Shown here piece after piece: positions 1 through 6,200 of a stretch of DNA of 6,285 nt; the first letter of the stretch is position 1; the number at the start of each line of letters is the position of its first letter. The notes beneath the pieces are model-generated. The model made no database searches. It had not been told where the DNA came from and saw only the letters and a program-made list of their open reading frames with translations. Location: contig JAOPZU010000631.1 of the NCBI GenBank assembly GCA_025963955.1, forward strand, positions 1 to 6,285, in the 5' to 3' direction. Source of the stretch: Solirubrobacterales bacterium. GTDB lineage: Bacteria; Actinomycetota; Thermoleophilia; Solirubrobacterales; Solirubrobacteraceae. A program made the position numbers and the translations under genes.

Positions 1-1591
1 GCGAGCGACGGCAACGACATCGACGTCGTGCAGCGGTCTTCGGCACCTCGTCGATGAGCTCGACGCGCTCGGGGATCCACCACTTCGCCACGCGGCCGTC
101 CAGGTAGGAGCGGATGCTCTCGCCGTCGAGGCTCGCACCGTCCTTCGCCACGACGCACGCCAGCGGGCGCTCGCCCCAGCGCTCGTCCGGCACGCCGATG
201 ACCGCCGCCTCGGCGACGTCGGGGTGGCCCATGATCTCGTTCTCCAGCTCGACGGAGGAGATCCACTCGCCGCCCGACTTGATGACGTCCTTCGTCCGGT
301 CCACGAGTCGGATGTACCCCTGGTCGTCGATCGTCGCGACGTCCCCCGTCCGCAGCCAGCCGTCCTCGGTGAACGAGTCCGAGGAGCGCTCGTCCTTGTA
401 GTAGGAGGCCGCGATCCACGGGCCGCTCACCTGTAGCTCGCCCTGGGCGCTGCCGTCCCAGGGCAGCTCCGCCGCACCGCCCGGCTCCATGATCCGGACC
501 TGGACGAGCGGGCTGATGAGCCCGACGGTCGCGCGCAGGTCGGCCAGCTCCGGTTCCGGCAGGTGCCGGAGGGTGGACTTGATGTTCGCGACGGAGCCGA
601 TCGGGCTCGTCTCGGTCATGCCCCAGGCCTGCAGGATCGGCATGCCGATCTTCTCGCGGTAGCCCTCGGACAGCGACTTGGGGACCGCCGACCCGCCGCA
701 GAGGACGATCCGCAGCGCCGAAAGGTCCTTGCCCTCGAGCTCCGGGAGCACGCCCATCCAGATCGTCGGCACGCCCGCGGCGACCGTGACGCCCTCCTCG
801 CCCATGAGGCGCGCGATCGCGGGAGCGGACAGGTCCGGCCCCGGCATGACGAGCGAGGCCCCGGTCATGACGGCGGCGTGGGCCAGCCCCCAGGCGTTGG
901 CGTGGAACTGCGGGACGACCGGGAGGATCACGTCCGCCTCACAGAGGCCGAAGGTGTCCGCCAGCATCGTCGCCATCGCGTGCAGCGTCATCGAGCGGTG
1001 GGAGTAGAGGACGCCCTTCGGGTTGCCCGTGGTGCCGCTCGTGTAGCACATGGCCGCCGCGGTGTTCTCGTCCTCCACGTGGAAGCGCTCGACCGGCGTC
1101 GAGCGCGCGAGCAGCTCCTCGTAGTCCAGGACGCGCGGGTCGTCCGGGATGTCCGTGCCCTCGCCGTCGTCCATGACGATGACGTGGCGGACGGTCTCCA
1201 GCTGGTCGACGAGCGGCCAGAACAGCGGCAGCAGCGAGCGGTCGACGAAGACGACCTCGTCCTCGGCGTGGTTCGCGACGTAGACGACCTGCTCGGGGAA
1301 CAGGCGGATGTTCAGCGTGTGCAGCACGCGGCCCGTGCACGGCGCCGCGAAGTACAGCTCCAGGTGGCGGGCGGAGTTCCAGGCGAAGGTGCCCACGCGG
1401 CCGTCCGCGCTCACGCCGAGCTCGTCCAGCGCGCCCGCCAGGCGCCGGGTCCGGTCGGCCCACTCGCCGTAGGTCGTCCGCTCCCGGCCGTCCTTGGTGA
1501 CCGTGACCACCGCCTTGTCGCGCCACAGGCGCTCCGCCCGCTCGAAGGCATGGACGAGGGTCAGGGGGAAGGGCTGCATCAGTCCGCGCAT
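1..1591 (-). CDS. Acyl-CoA synthetase (AMP-forming, fatty-acid-CoA ligase type), 3' end cut by window
   Basis: Activates a carboxylic acid, probably a medium- or long-chain fatty acid, to its acyl-CoA through an acyl-adenylate; expected in the cytosol or at the inner face of the membrane. Seen: the P-loop-like motif YTSGTTGNPKG at residues 183-193, the adenine-site motif QAWGMTETSP at 321-330, the TGD aspartate D417 that holds the ribose, the hinge/ATP arginine in DRTKD (R432, 431-435), and GGEWISSVELEN just after it. These are the ordered signatures of the ANL superfamily. The ATG at 1591 gives the N-terminus MRGLMQPFPLTL, which fits the family's usual opening; a second ATG lies at 1579. A purine-rich GGCGAGG sits 8 bases upstream. 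The 530 codons present fall a little short of the usual ~540. Past PKT (517-519) the sequence leaves the family: the expected SVGKF, with its catalytic lysine, is replaced by an Arg/Cys-rich tail (A520 onward, R523 at the lysine position). The exact acyl substrate cannot be read from sequence. Confidence 0.93.
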   Translation of the reverse strand, partial: MRGLMQPFPLTLVHAFERAERLWRDKAVVTVTKDGRERTTYGEWADRTRRLAGALDELGVSADGRVGTFAWNSARHLELYFAAPCTGRVLHTLNIRLFPEQVVYVANHAEDEVVFVDRSLLPLFWPLVDQLETVRHVIVMDDGEGTDIPDDPRVLDYEELLARSTPVERFHVEDENTAAAMCYTSGTTGNPKGVLYSHRSMTLHAMATMLADTFGLCEADVILPVVPQFHANAWGLAHAAVMTGASLVMPGPDLSAPAIARLMGEEGVTVAAGVPTIWMGVLPELEGKDLSALRIVLCGGSAVPKSLSEGYREKIGMPILQAWGMTETSPIGSVANIKSTLRHLPEPELADLRATVGLISPLVQVRIMEPGGAAELPWDGSAQGELQVSGPWIAASYYKDERSSDSFTEDGWLRTGDVATIDDQGYIRLVDRTKDVIKSGGEWISSVELENEIMGHPDVAEAAVIGVPDERWGERPLACVVAKDGASLDGESIRSYLDGRVAKWWIPERVELIDEVPKTAARRRCRCRRS

Positions 1592-1763
1592 GGGCCGAGC
1601 CTCGCCGATGGCGCCCGTCCAGGGCAAGTCGCCCGGCGACAAGCCCGCAGTCGCGGCTTGGTGCCGGCCGGCAAAGGCCGTGGTTGTCACGGCGGGCACA
1701 GCGTGGGACGCTCGCCCGATGCACCCGGCCGCCACACGCCTGCCGCTCCCGCCGCACGGCTAG
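1592..1763. promoter_or_regulatory. Divergent intergenic control region between ligase and cyclase fusion
   Basis: This spacer must hold the promoters of both outward-facing genes. I found no convincing -35/-10 pair on either strand. On plus, TTGTCA (1684-1689) is followed after 17 bases by GACGCT, which keeps only the A and final T of a -10 box. Two palindromes stand out: GTCGCC-C-GGCGAC at 1628-1640 and the perfect 12-mer TGCCGGCCGGCA at 1662-1673. They are candidate operator half-sites, but in DNA this GC-rich such short palindromes also occur by chance. No further gene is visible here. Confidence 0.45.
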
Positions 1764-3125
1764 ATGGACAGCACCCGCGGGACGCAGCCCGTCCCCAGCA
1801 CGACGCGCTGGGCCCGCAACGGCGGAACGAGCATCGCCTACCGGACGATCGGGGAGGGACCGGTCGAGCTCGTGTTCCTGAGCGGGCTGATCTCCCACGT
1901 GGAGGCGCTGCTGGAGGAGCCGGGCGTCATGCGCTTCTTCGGCCGGCTCGCGCAGACCGCACGCGTGGTGCTGATGGACGGCCGCGGCAGCGGGCTGTCC
2001 GACCCGCACGTGGGGGAGCTCTCTGACGATGAGGACGTCGGCGACGTGCAAGCGGTCCTGGACGCGCTCGGGACCGACCGCGCCGTGCTCATGGGGTACA
2101 CGGGCGGGGCCTCGCAGGCGCTCGCCTTCGCGGCGGCGCACCCCGAGCGGACGCTCGCGCTGCTGCTCTACGCCCCCGTCGTCCGCAACCTGCCGGGCGA
2201 GGACGGCGAGATCGCGTGGGCGGGGACGCAGGAGGAGCGGGCCCGGCGCGTCGCGCTGCTCGTCGCGGAGTGGGGGACGGGAGCCAACCTCGCGCGGATC
2301 GCGCCGACGGTCGCGGACGACGAGCGGATGCGCAGCTGGCTCGCGCGCCTGGAGCGTCAGTCGATGACGCCCTCCGGGATGGAGCGCATGTCGGCCGCGC
2401 TGGCCCAGGTCGACGTGCGACCGCACCTGCCGCTGATCCGCGTGCCGACGCTCGTGCTGCACCGCACGGAGGACCAGCTCATCGACGTGCGCCACTCGCG
2501 CTACCTGGCCGAGCGCATCGCCGGCGCCCGGCTGGTCGAGCTGCCCGGGATCGACAACCTGCCGATGGTGGGCGACGCCGAGGCGCTGCTGGGGGAGATC
2601 GAGGCGTTCCTCACCGGTGGGCGCCGCGGCGGCGGCCTCCAGCGCGAGCTGCTGACCGTCCTCTTCACCGACATCGTGGACGCCACGACCCGGGCGGCGA
2701 CCCTCGGCGACGCGCGCTGGCGCGACCTGCTGGCCGCGCACGACGCGGCCGTCCGCGCGACCCTGGCGAGCTTCGGCGGGGAGGAGGTCAAGACGATCGG
2801 CGACGCGTTCCTGGCGACGTTCGCGGGCCCGCCGTCGCAGGCCGTCCGCTGCGCGGCCGCGATCGTCGACACGCTGCACGGCCTCGGGCTGACCCTCCGC
2901 GTCGGCATGCACACCGGCGAGTGCGAGCGCATCGGGGGCGACGTCGGCGGCATGGCGGTGCACGTCGCCGCGCGGGTCGGTTCGACGGCGGGGCCGGGGG
3001 AGATCCTCGTGTCGGGGACCACCTACGGCACGGTCGTCGGCAGCGGCCTGGACTTCGCGGACCGCGGGATGCACGCGCTCAAGGGCGTGCCCGGGGCCTG
3101 GCCGATCTTCGCGCTGCGGCGCTGA
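1764..3125 (+). CDS. Alpha/beta-hydrolase-fold protein fused to class III adenylate/guanylate cyclase
   Basis: A 453-residue two-domain signalling protein, predicted soluble (no signal peptide or membrane helix). Residues ~15-285 are an alpha/beta hydrolase (DGRGSGLSDP at 72-81, nucleophile elbow GYTGG at 111-115, VPTLVLH strand at 227-233). Residues ~295-453 are a class III cyclase making cAMP or cGMP. In the cyclase, metal aspartates D303 (FTDIV) and D347 (IGDAF) are present, as are the purine-selecting K343 and D393 and the transition-state arginine R404. The usual transition-state asparagine is H400 (AVHVAAR). K343 plus D393 favour ATP over GTP. In the hydrolase the serine is Thr (T113), the histidine position is Asn (N265 in GIDNLP) and the acid D237 remains, so catalysis there is doubtful. 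The architecture and length match Mycobacterium Rv1900c (LipJ) as I remember it. TAG immediately precedes the ATG in frame, so no longer start is possible. No Shine-Dalgarno is evident. Confidence 0.93.
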   Translation: MDSTRGTQPVPSTTRWARNGGTSIAYRTIGEGPVELVFLSGLISHVEALLEEPGVMRFFGRLAQTARVVLMDGRGSGLSDPHVGELSDDEDVGDVQAVLDALGTDRAVLMGYTGGASQALAFAAAHPERTLALLLYAPVVRNLPGEDGEIAWAGTQEERARRVALLVAEWGTGANLARIAPTVADDERMRSWLARLERQSMTPSGMERMSAALAQVDVRPHLPLIRVPTLVLHRTEDQLIDVRHSRYLAERIAGARLVELPGIDNLPMVGDAEALLGEIEAFLTGGRRGGGLQRELLTVLFTDIVDATTRAATLGDARWRDLLAAHDAAVRATLASFGGEEVKTIGDAFLATFAGPPSQAVRCAAAIVDTLHGLGLTLRVGMHTGECERIGGDVGGMAVHVAARVGSTAGPGEILVSGTTYGTVVGSGLDFADRGMHALKGVPGAWPIFALRR

Positions 3126-3142
3126 CCCGCCCGCGGGGGTCA
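3123..3142. terminator. Hairpin carrying both stop codons of two convergent genes
   Basis: TGACCC (3123-3128) and GGGTCA (3137-3142) are perfect inverted arms. Two more G-C pairs can form inside (3130-3131 with 3135-3136) if G3129 bulges. The left arm begins with the cyclase TGA and the right arm ends with the TCA that is the minus-strand TGA of the small gene. There is no T-run on either side, so it is not a textbook intrinsic terminator. It could still act as a bidirectional RNA stem at both 3' ends. Confidence 0.45.
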
Positions 3143-3277
3143 GTCGGGCAGGCGGCCGCGCGCCCACCGCCACAGCAGCAGACCCCAGTCCTGCGCGCCC
3201 GCGACGAAGTGCGCCAGGGGGCCGGTGAGGTGGCGGGCGGCCAGGCGCTCACGGCCGGTCAGGATCCGCTCGGACAC
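3140..3277 (-). CDS. Small hypothetical protein, 45 aa, GTG start
   Basis: I do not recognise a named family. Reading minus from GTG at 3277 to TGA at 3140 gives 45 residues that look like a real protein: an Arg-rich, probably helical N-terminus (MSERILTGRERLAAR), then LTGPLAHFVAGAQDWG (17-32), then LLLWRWARGRLPD. Of 45 codons, 43 end in G or C, the signature of the certain genes here. Residues ~17-38 are hydrophobic with three Trp and could be one short membrane-associated or amphipathic helix flanked by arginines. The gene fills most of what would otherwise be an unexplained 178-base gap. It ends 14 bases from the cyclase stop and begins 26 bases from the tig ATG on the opposite strand. There is no well-spaced Shine-Dalgarno (GAGG lies one base before the GTG). 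A TACCTT box ending 6 bases upstream would suit a leaderless transcript. Alternatively the stretch is only the 5' control region of tig. Confidence 0.55.
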   Translation of the reverse strand: MSERILTGRERLAARHLTGPLAHFVAGAQDWGLLLWRWARGRLPD

Positions 3278-3303
3278 GCCTCGAAGGTATCGTGGCTCGT
3301 CTA
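3278..3303. promoter_or_regulatory. Compact divergent start region of small gene and tig; possible overlapping -10 boxes
   Basis: Only 26 bases separate the two start codons. On plus, TATCGT (3288-3293) resembles a -10 box and lies 10 bases before the tig ATG. On minus, TACCTT (3289-3284) has the TAnnnT form and lies 6 bases before the GTG. Both would produce leaderless or near-leaderless messages. No good -35 is seen for either. Alternatively GAAGG (3283-3287) is a Shine-Dalgarno for a GTG at 3292, four residues upstream in the tig frame. Confidence 0.35.
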
Positions 3304-4662
3304 ATGGCCGCCGTCACCGACCCCATCACCACCACCGTCACCGAGCTGCCGGAGTCGCGCGTGCGCGTCGCCGCCGAGGTGAGTCCGGCCGAGCTGGAGC
3401 GCCGCCTGCAGGAGTCCGCCCGCCAGATCGGGCGCGACATGCGCCTGCCGGGATTCCGCAAGGGCAAGATCCCGCCGCCGGTCGTCATCCGCCAGGTCGG
3501 GCGCGAGGCCGTGCTCGACGAGGCCATCCGCACGCAGATCGGCCGCTGGTACTCCAGCGCCGTCGACGCGGCCGGCATCGCCCCCGTCGGCGAGCCCGAG
3601 CTCGACTTCCCGGAGCTGCCCGAAGCGGGCGCGCCGTTGACCTTCAGCTTCGAGATCGGCGTGCGCCCGGTCGCGACGCTCGGCGAGTACAAGGGCGTCG
3701 AGGCGCCGAAGCGCGACGCGGAGCCCGAGCCGTCCGCCATCGACGCCCAGGTCGAGCAGCTGCGCGAGCGCGCCGCCCGCCTGGAGACCAAGGAGGGCGC
3801 GGCCGAGGCCGGCGACTTCGTCGTCATGGACTTCAAGGGCTTCCTGAACGACGAGGCCTTCGAAGGCGGCGAGGGCCGCGACCAGATGGTCGAGCTCGGC
3901 ACCGGCACCCTCATCCCGGGCTTCGAGGAGCAGCTGCTCGGCGCTTCCGCCGGCGACGAGAAGCGCATCGACGTGACCTTCCCCGCGGACTACCAGGCGG
4001 AGCAGCTCGCGGGCCAGGAGGCGCAGTTCGACATCACGGTGAAGGAGGTCAAGGTCAAGGAGCTCCCCGCGCTGGACGACGAGTTCGCCTCGGACGCCGC
4101 CGGCTTCGACACGCTCGAAGAGCTCCGCGAGGATCTCGCCGCCAAGCTCCGCGAGGACGCCGCCACCCGCGTGGACGGCGAGTGGCGCGAGGCGGTCCTG
4201 GACGCCGTCACCGCGAACGCGACGGTCGAGGTCCCGGACGCCCTCATCGAGGCCCGCGCCCGCGAGCTCTTCGACCGCATACTGCACTCCCTCTCGCACC
4301 AGGGCATCTCCAAGGAGGCCTACATGGGCATCGCCCAGAAGAGCGAGGAGGAGATCCTCCAGGAGGCCAAGCCCGACGCCGAGCAGGCGCTGCGCCGCGA
4401 GGCGGTCATCCACGCGGTGATCGCCGCCGAGGACATCAAGCCGTCCGAGGGCGAGATCCTCGAGGCGCTGCAGCCGACCGCGATCCGCGAGAACACGACG
4501 CCGGAGAAGCTGCGCGCCCGCCTGGAGAAGAACGGGCGCCTGGCCGAGCTGGAGGCCGACCTGGCCCAGGGCCTCGCGATGGACCTGCTGGTCGAGAACG
4601 CCAAGCCGGTCGACGCCCCGCCGCTGGAGCCGGACGCGGCCGACGAGGCCGCGTCCGAGTAG
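3304..4662 (+). CDS. tig: Trigger factor, ribosome-associated chaperone and peptidyl-prolyl isomerase
   Basis: Binds the ribosome exit tunnel next to the L23 protein and shields nascent chains in the cytosol; the central domain isomerises prolyl bonds. The 452-residue product has the family's three parts. The N-terminal ribosome-binding domain (~1-125) carries the signature loop GFRKGK at 50-55, followed by IPPPVVIRQVGREAVLDEA. The FKBP-type domain (~165-250) opens with GDFVVMDFKG (170-179) and includes LGTGTLIPGFEEQLLG (198-213). The helical C-terminal chaperone arms run from ~255 to 435, and an acidic tail ends in ADEAASE. Length is close to the 432 residues of E. coli. I chose the ATG at 3304 because TVTELPESRVRV then lies near the N-terminus as expected. 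A GTG at 3292 would add four residues and is the better fit to the GAAGG Shine-Dalgarno. The clpP/clpX genes often found after tig are absent; the next gene is convergent. Confidence 0.97.
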   Translation: MAAVTDPITTTVTELPESRVRVAAEVSPAELERRLQESARQIGRDMRLPGFRKGKIPPPVVIRQVGREAVLDEAIRTQIGRWYSSAVDAAGIAPVGEPELDFPELPEAGAPLTFSFEIGVRPVATLGEYKGVEAPKRDAEPEPSAIDAQVEQLRERAARLETKEGAAEAGDFVVMDFKGFLNDEAFEGGEGRDQMVELGTGTLIPGFEEQLLGASAGDEKRIDVTFPADYQAEQLAGQEAQFDITVKEVKVKELPALDDEFASDAAGFDTLEELREDLAAKLREDAATRVDGEWREAVLDAVTANATVEVPDALIEARARELFDRILHSLSHQGISKEAYMGIAQKSEEEILQEAKPDAEQALRREAVIHAVIAAEDIKPSEGEILEALQPTAIRENTTPEKLRARLEKNGRLAELEADLAQGLAMDLLVENAKPVDAPPLEPDAADEAASE

Positions 4663-4698
4663 GGGACCGGTCCCAGGCGCCGCCGGCGTCAGGCGGCG
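4663..4698. terminator. Palindrome and hairpin between convergent tig and MFS genes
   Basis: Immediately after the tig stop is a perfect 12-base palindrome GGGACCGGTCCC (4663-4674). Next comes a stem-loop with arms CGCCGCC (4678-4684) and GGCGGCG (4692-4698) and a 7-base loop (4685-4691) that contains the minus-strand stop of the transporter. Strong GC stems between converging genes suggest a shared, bidirectional 3' end. Neither side has a T-tract, so Rho or another factor may be needed. Confidence 0.5.
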
Positions 4699-6149
4699 GC
4701 GGGGACCGCCTCGCCGCGCCGGGCCGCCTCCACCTGCTCCTTGGAGTCCTTGGAGGAGATGAACAGGGCCGACAGCAGCGCGGCCGCCAGGGCGAAGCCC
4801 GCGCCAATCAGGAACGCGCGCGAGTAGCCCTCGGTCAGCGCGGCGGGGTTGCGCTGTGTCATCTGGACGGGCCCGAAGTCCGCGATCCGCGAGGTCGAGA
4901 TCGACACGAGGATCGCGACGCCGAGCGCGCCGCCGATCTGCTGCGAGGTGTTGATCAATCCCGACGCGAGGCCGGCCTCCTCGCCCGTCGTGCCGGTGAC
5001 CGCCGCGATCGTGATCGGCACGAAGGTGAAGCCGAGTCCCGCGCCCGCGATCACCGACGGCCCCACGACGTCCGCCAGGTAGCTGCCGTCCGCGTCGATC
5101 CGCGAGAACCACAGCAGGCCGACGGCCACGAGCCCGAGGCCTCCCATCAGCGTCGGCTTGAAGCCGATCTTCGTCACGAGCTGCGAGGCGGCGCCCGCGG
5201 AGAAGATGATCACGAGCGACAGCGGCAGGTAGGCGATGCCCGTCTTCAGCGCCGAGTAGCCCAGGACGTACTGCAGGTAGAACGAGATGAACAGGAACAT
5301 CGAGAACAGCGACATGCCGGTCAGCAGCCCCGCCACGTTCGCGCCGCGCAGGGTCTGCAGGCGGAAGATCGAGAACGGCATCAGCGGGTGGCGGGTGCGT
5401 CGCTCGATGAGGACGAACCCCGCGAGCAGCACCGCGGCGCCGGCCAGGCGGCCGAGCGTCGTCCCTGAGGACCAGCCGGCCTGCTCGGCGTCGACGAGCG
5501 CGTAGACCAGCAGCGCGAGGCCCGCGGTCACGGCGACCGCGCCCGGGATGTCGAAGCTCGTCACGTCGGTCTCGGCCTTGGACTCGAGCAGCAGCCGCGG
5601 CGCCAGCGCCAGCACCGCGACCGCGACGGGGACGTTGACGAACAGCACGAGCCGCCAGTCGATCTCCGTCAGCACGCCGCCGAGCAGGACGCCCGCGGCG
5701 CCACCGGCGCCGGCGACGGCGCCCCACACGCCGAGGGCGCGGTTGCGCTCGGCGCCCTCGGAGAAGATCGTGGTGACCAGGGACAGCGCGGCGGGGGCGA
5801 TGAGCGCCGCGCCGAGACCCTGCAGCGCCCGGGCGCCCACGAGGAAGCCCTGGCTCCCGGCGACCCCGCCGAGGAACGAGCCGAGGGCGAAGACGACGAG
5901 GCCCACCATGAACATGCGCCGGCGGCCGATGAGGTCGGCCAGCCGTCCACCCAGCAGCAGGAAGCCGCCGAAGGTGAGGGTGTACGCGTTGACGATCCAC
6001 GAGAGGTCCGCCTGCTGGATCTTCAGGTCCGCGCCGATGGACGGCAGCGCGACGTTCGTGATGGACGCGTCGATGACGATCATGAACTGCGTCATCGCCA
6101 GGAGGGCGAGCGCGCGGTTCTTCTCGCGAGGGGTTTCCAGTTTGGTCAT
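4689..6149 (-). CDS. MFS drug-efflux transporter, DHA2 (EmrB/QacA, 14-helix) family
   Basis: An inner-membrane proton-driven exporter, 486 residues, the usual size for a 14-helix DHA2 pump. Seen: first helix with DASITNVALPSIGADL (27-42), the family's variant of LDxTIVNVALP; loop 2-3 motif A GGRLADLIGRRRMF (67-80); fourth-helix motif B with R107 in RALQGLGAALIAPA (107-120); and a glycine-rich antiporter motif C region GAVAGAGGAAGVLLGGVL (143-160), where the common GP is GV. Many further hydrophobic segments follow to ~465, and the tail is short, charged and then Ala-rich. The ATG at 6149 was chosen because GGAG (6163-6160) lies 10 bases upstream and the N-terminus MTKLETPREKNR precedes helix 1 directly. 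The frame extends to a TTG at 6212, but that codon lies in the -35 box and adds an unlikely charged leader. Divergent from a TetR-like gene, so probably induced by its substrate; the substrate cannot be named from sequence. Confidence 0.95.
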   Translation of the reverse strand: MTKLETPREKNRALALLAMTQFMIVIDASITNVALPSIGADLKIQQADLSWIVNAYTLTFGGFLLLGGRLADLIGRRRMFMVGLVVFALGSFLGGVAGSQGFLVGARALQGLGAALIAPAALSLVTTIFSEGAERNRALGVWGAVAGAGGAAGVLLGGVLTEIDWRLVLFVNVPVAVAVLALAPRLLLESKAETDVTSFDIPGAVAVTAGLALLVYALVDAEQAGWSSGTTLGRLAGAAVLLAGFVLIERRTRHPLMPFSIFRLQTLRGANVAGLLTGMSLFSMFLFISFYLQYVLGYSALKTGIAYLPLSLVIIFSAGAASQLVTKIGFKPTLMGGLGLVAVGLLWFSRIDADGSYLADVVGPSVIAGAGLGFTFVPITIAAVTGTTGEEAGLASGLINTSQQIGGALGVAILVSISTSRIADFGPVQMTQRNPAALTEGYSRAFLIGAGFALAAALLSALFISSKDSKEQVEAARRGEAVPAAA

Positions 6150-6163
6150 GAAAAGTGAACTCC

Positions 6164-6175
6164 GGTTCCGTTTGT
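6164..6175 (+). repeat. Direct repeat GGTTCCGTTTGT, copy 1 (putative operator)
   Basis: Perfect 12-base match to the copy at 6198-6209, 34 bases away (about three helical turns). It lies in the pump's 5' leader and over the -35 of the TetR-like gene. Confidence 0.75.
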
Positions 6176-6200
6176 GCTTCCGAAAATACGGAGCTATGGT
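6172..6200 (+). promoter_or_regulatory. Probable promoter of the TetR-like gene
   Basis: On plus, TTGTGC (6172-6177), 17 bases, then TATGGT (6195-6200). The -10 keeps the conserved TA and final T; the -35 matches only TTG. A start near 6207 leaves about 30 bases of leader with no clear Shine-Dalgarno. It overlaps the pump promoter on the other strand, so the two polymerases would compete. Confidence 0.5.

Noticed and set aside
1..57. Plus-strand tail of another gene ending at TGA 55-57
   Set aside because: Only about 12 codons look coding-like, and the later part of the frame is antisense to the conserved ligase sequence. It is kept as a breakpoint hint rather than a gene.
1684..1712. TTGTCA-17-GACGCT as a cyclase promoter
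   Set aside because: The -10 has only two matching positions and surrounding DNA is fully GC-rich, so it is mentioned only as a weak possibility inside the spacer entry.
563..2026. Plus-strand open frame antisense to the ligase and entering the cyclase gene
   Set aside because: Arg/Asp/His-rich composition without domain motifs, opposite a gene with all ANL signatures.
939..3173. Very long open frame on the minus strand across the ligase start, the spacer and the whole cyclase gene
   Set aside because: It is Arg/Pro/Ala-rich low-complexity translation antisense to the cyclase fusion and out of frame with the ligase. Stop codons are rare in GC-rich DNA, so such shadows are expected.
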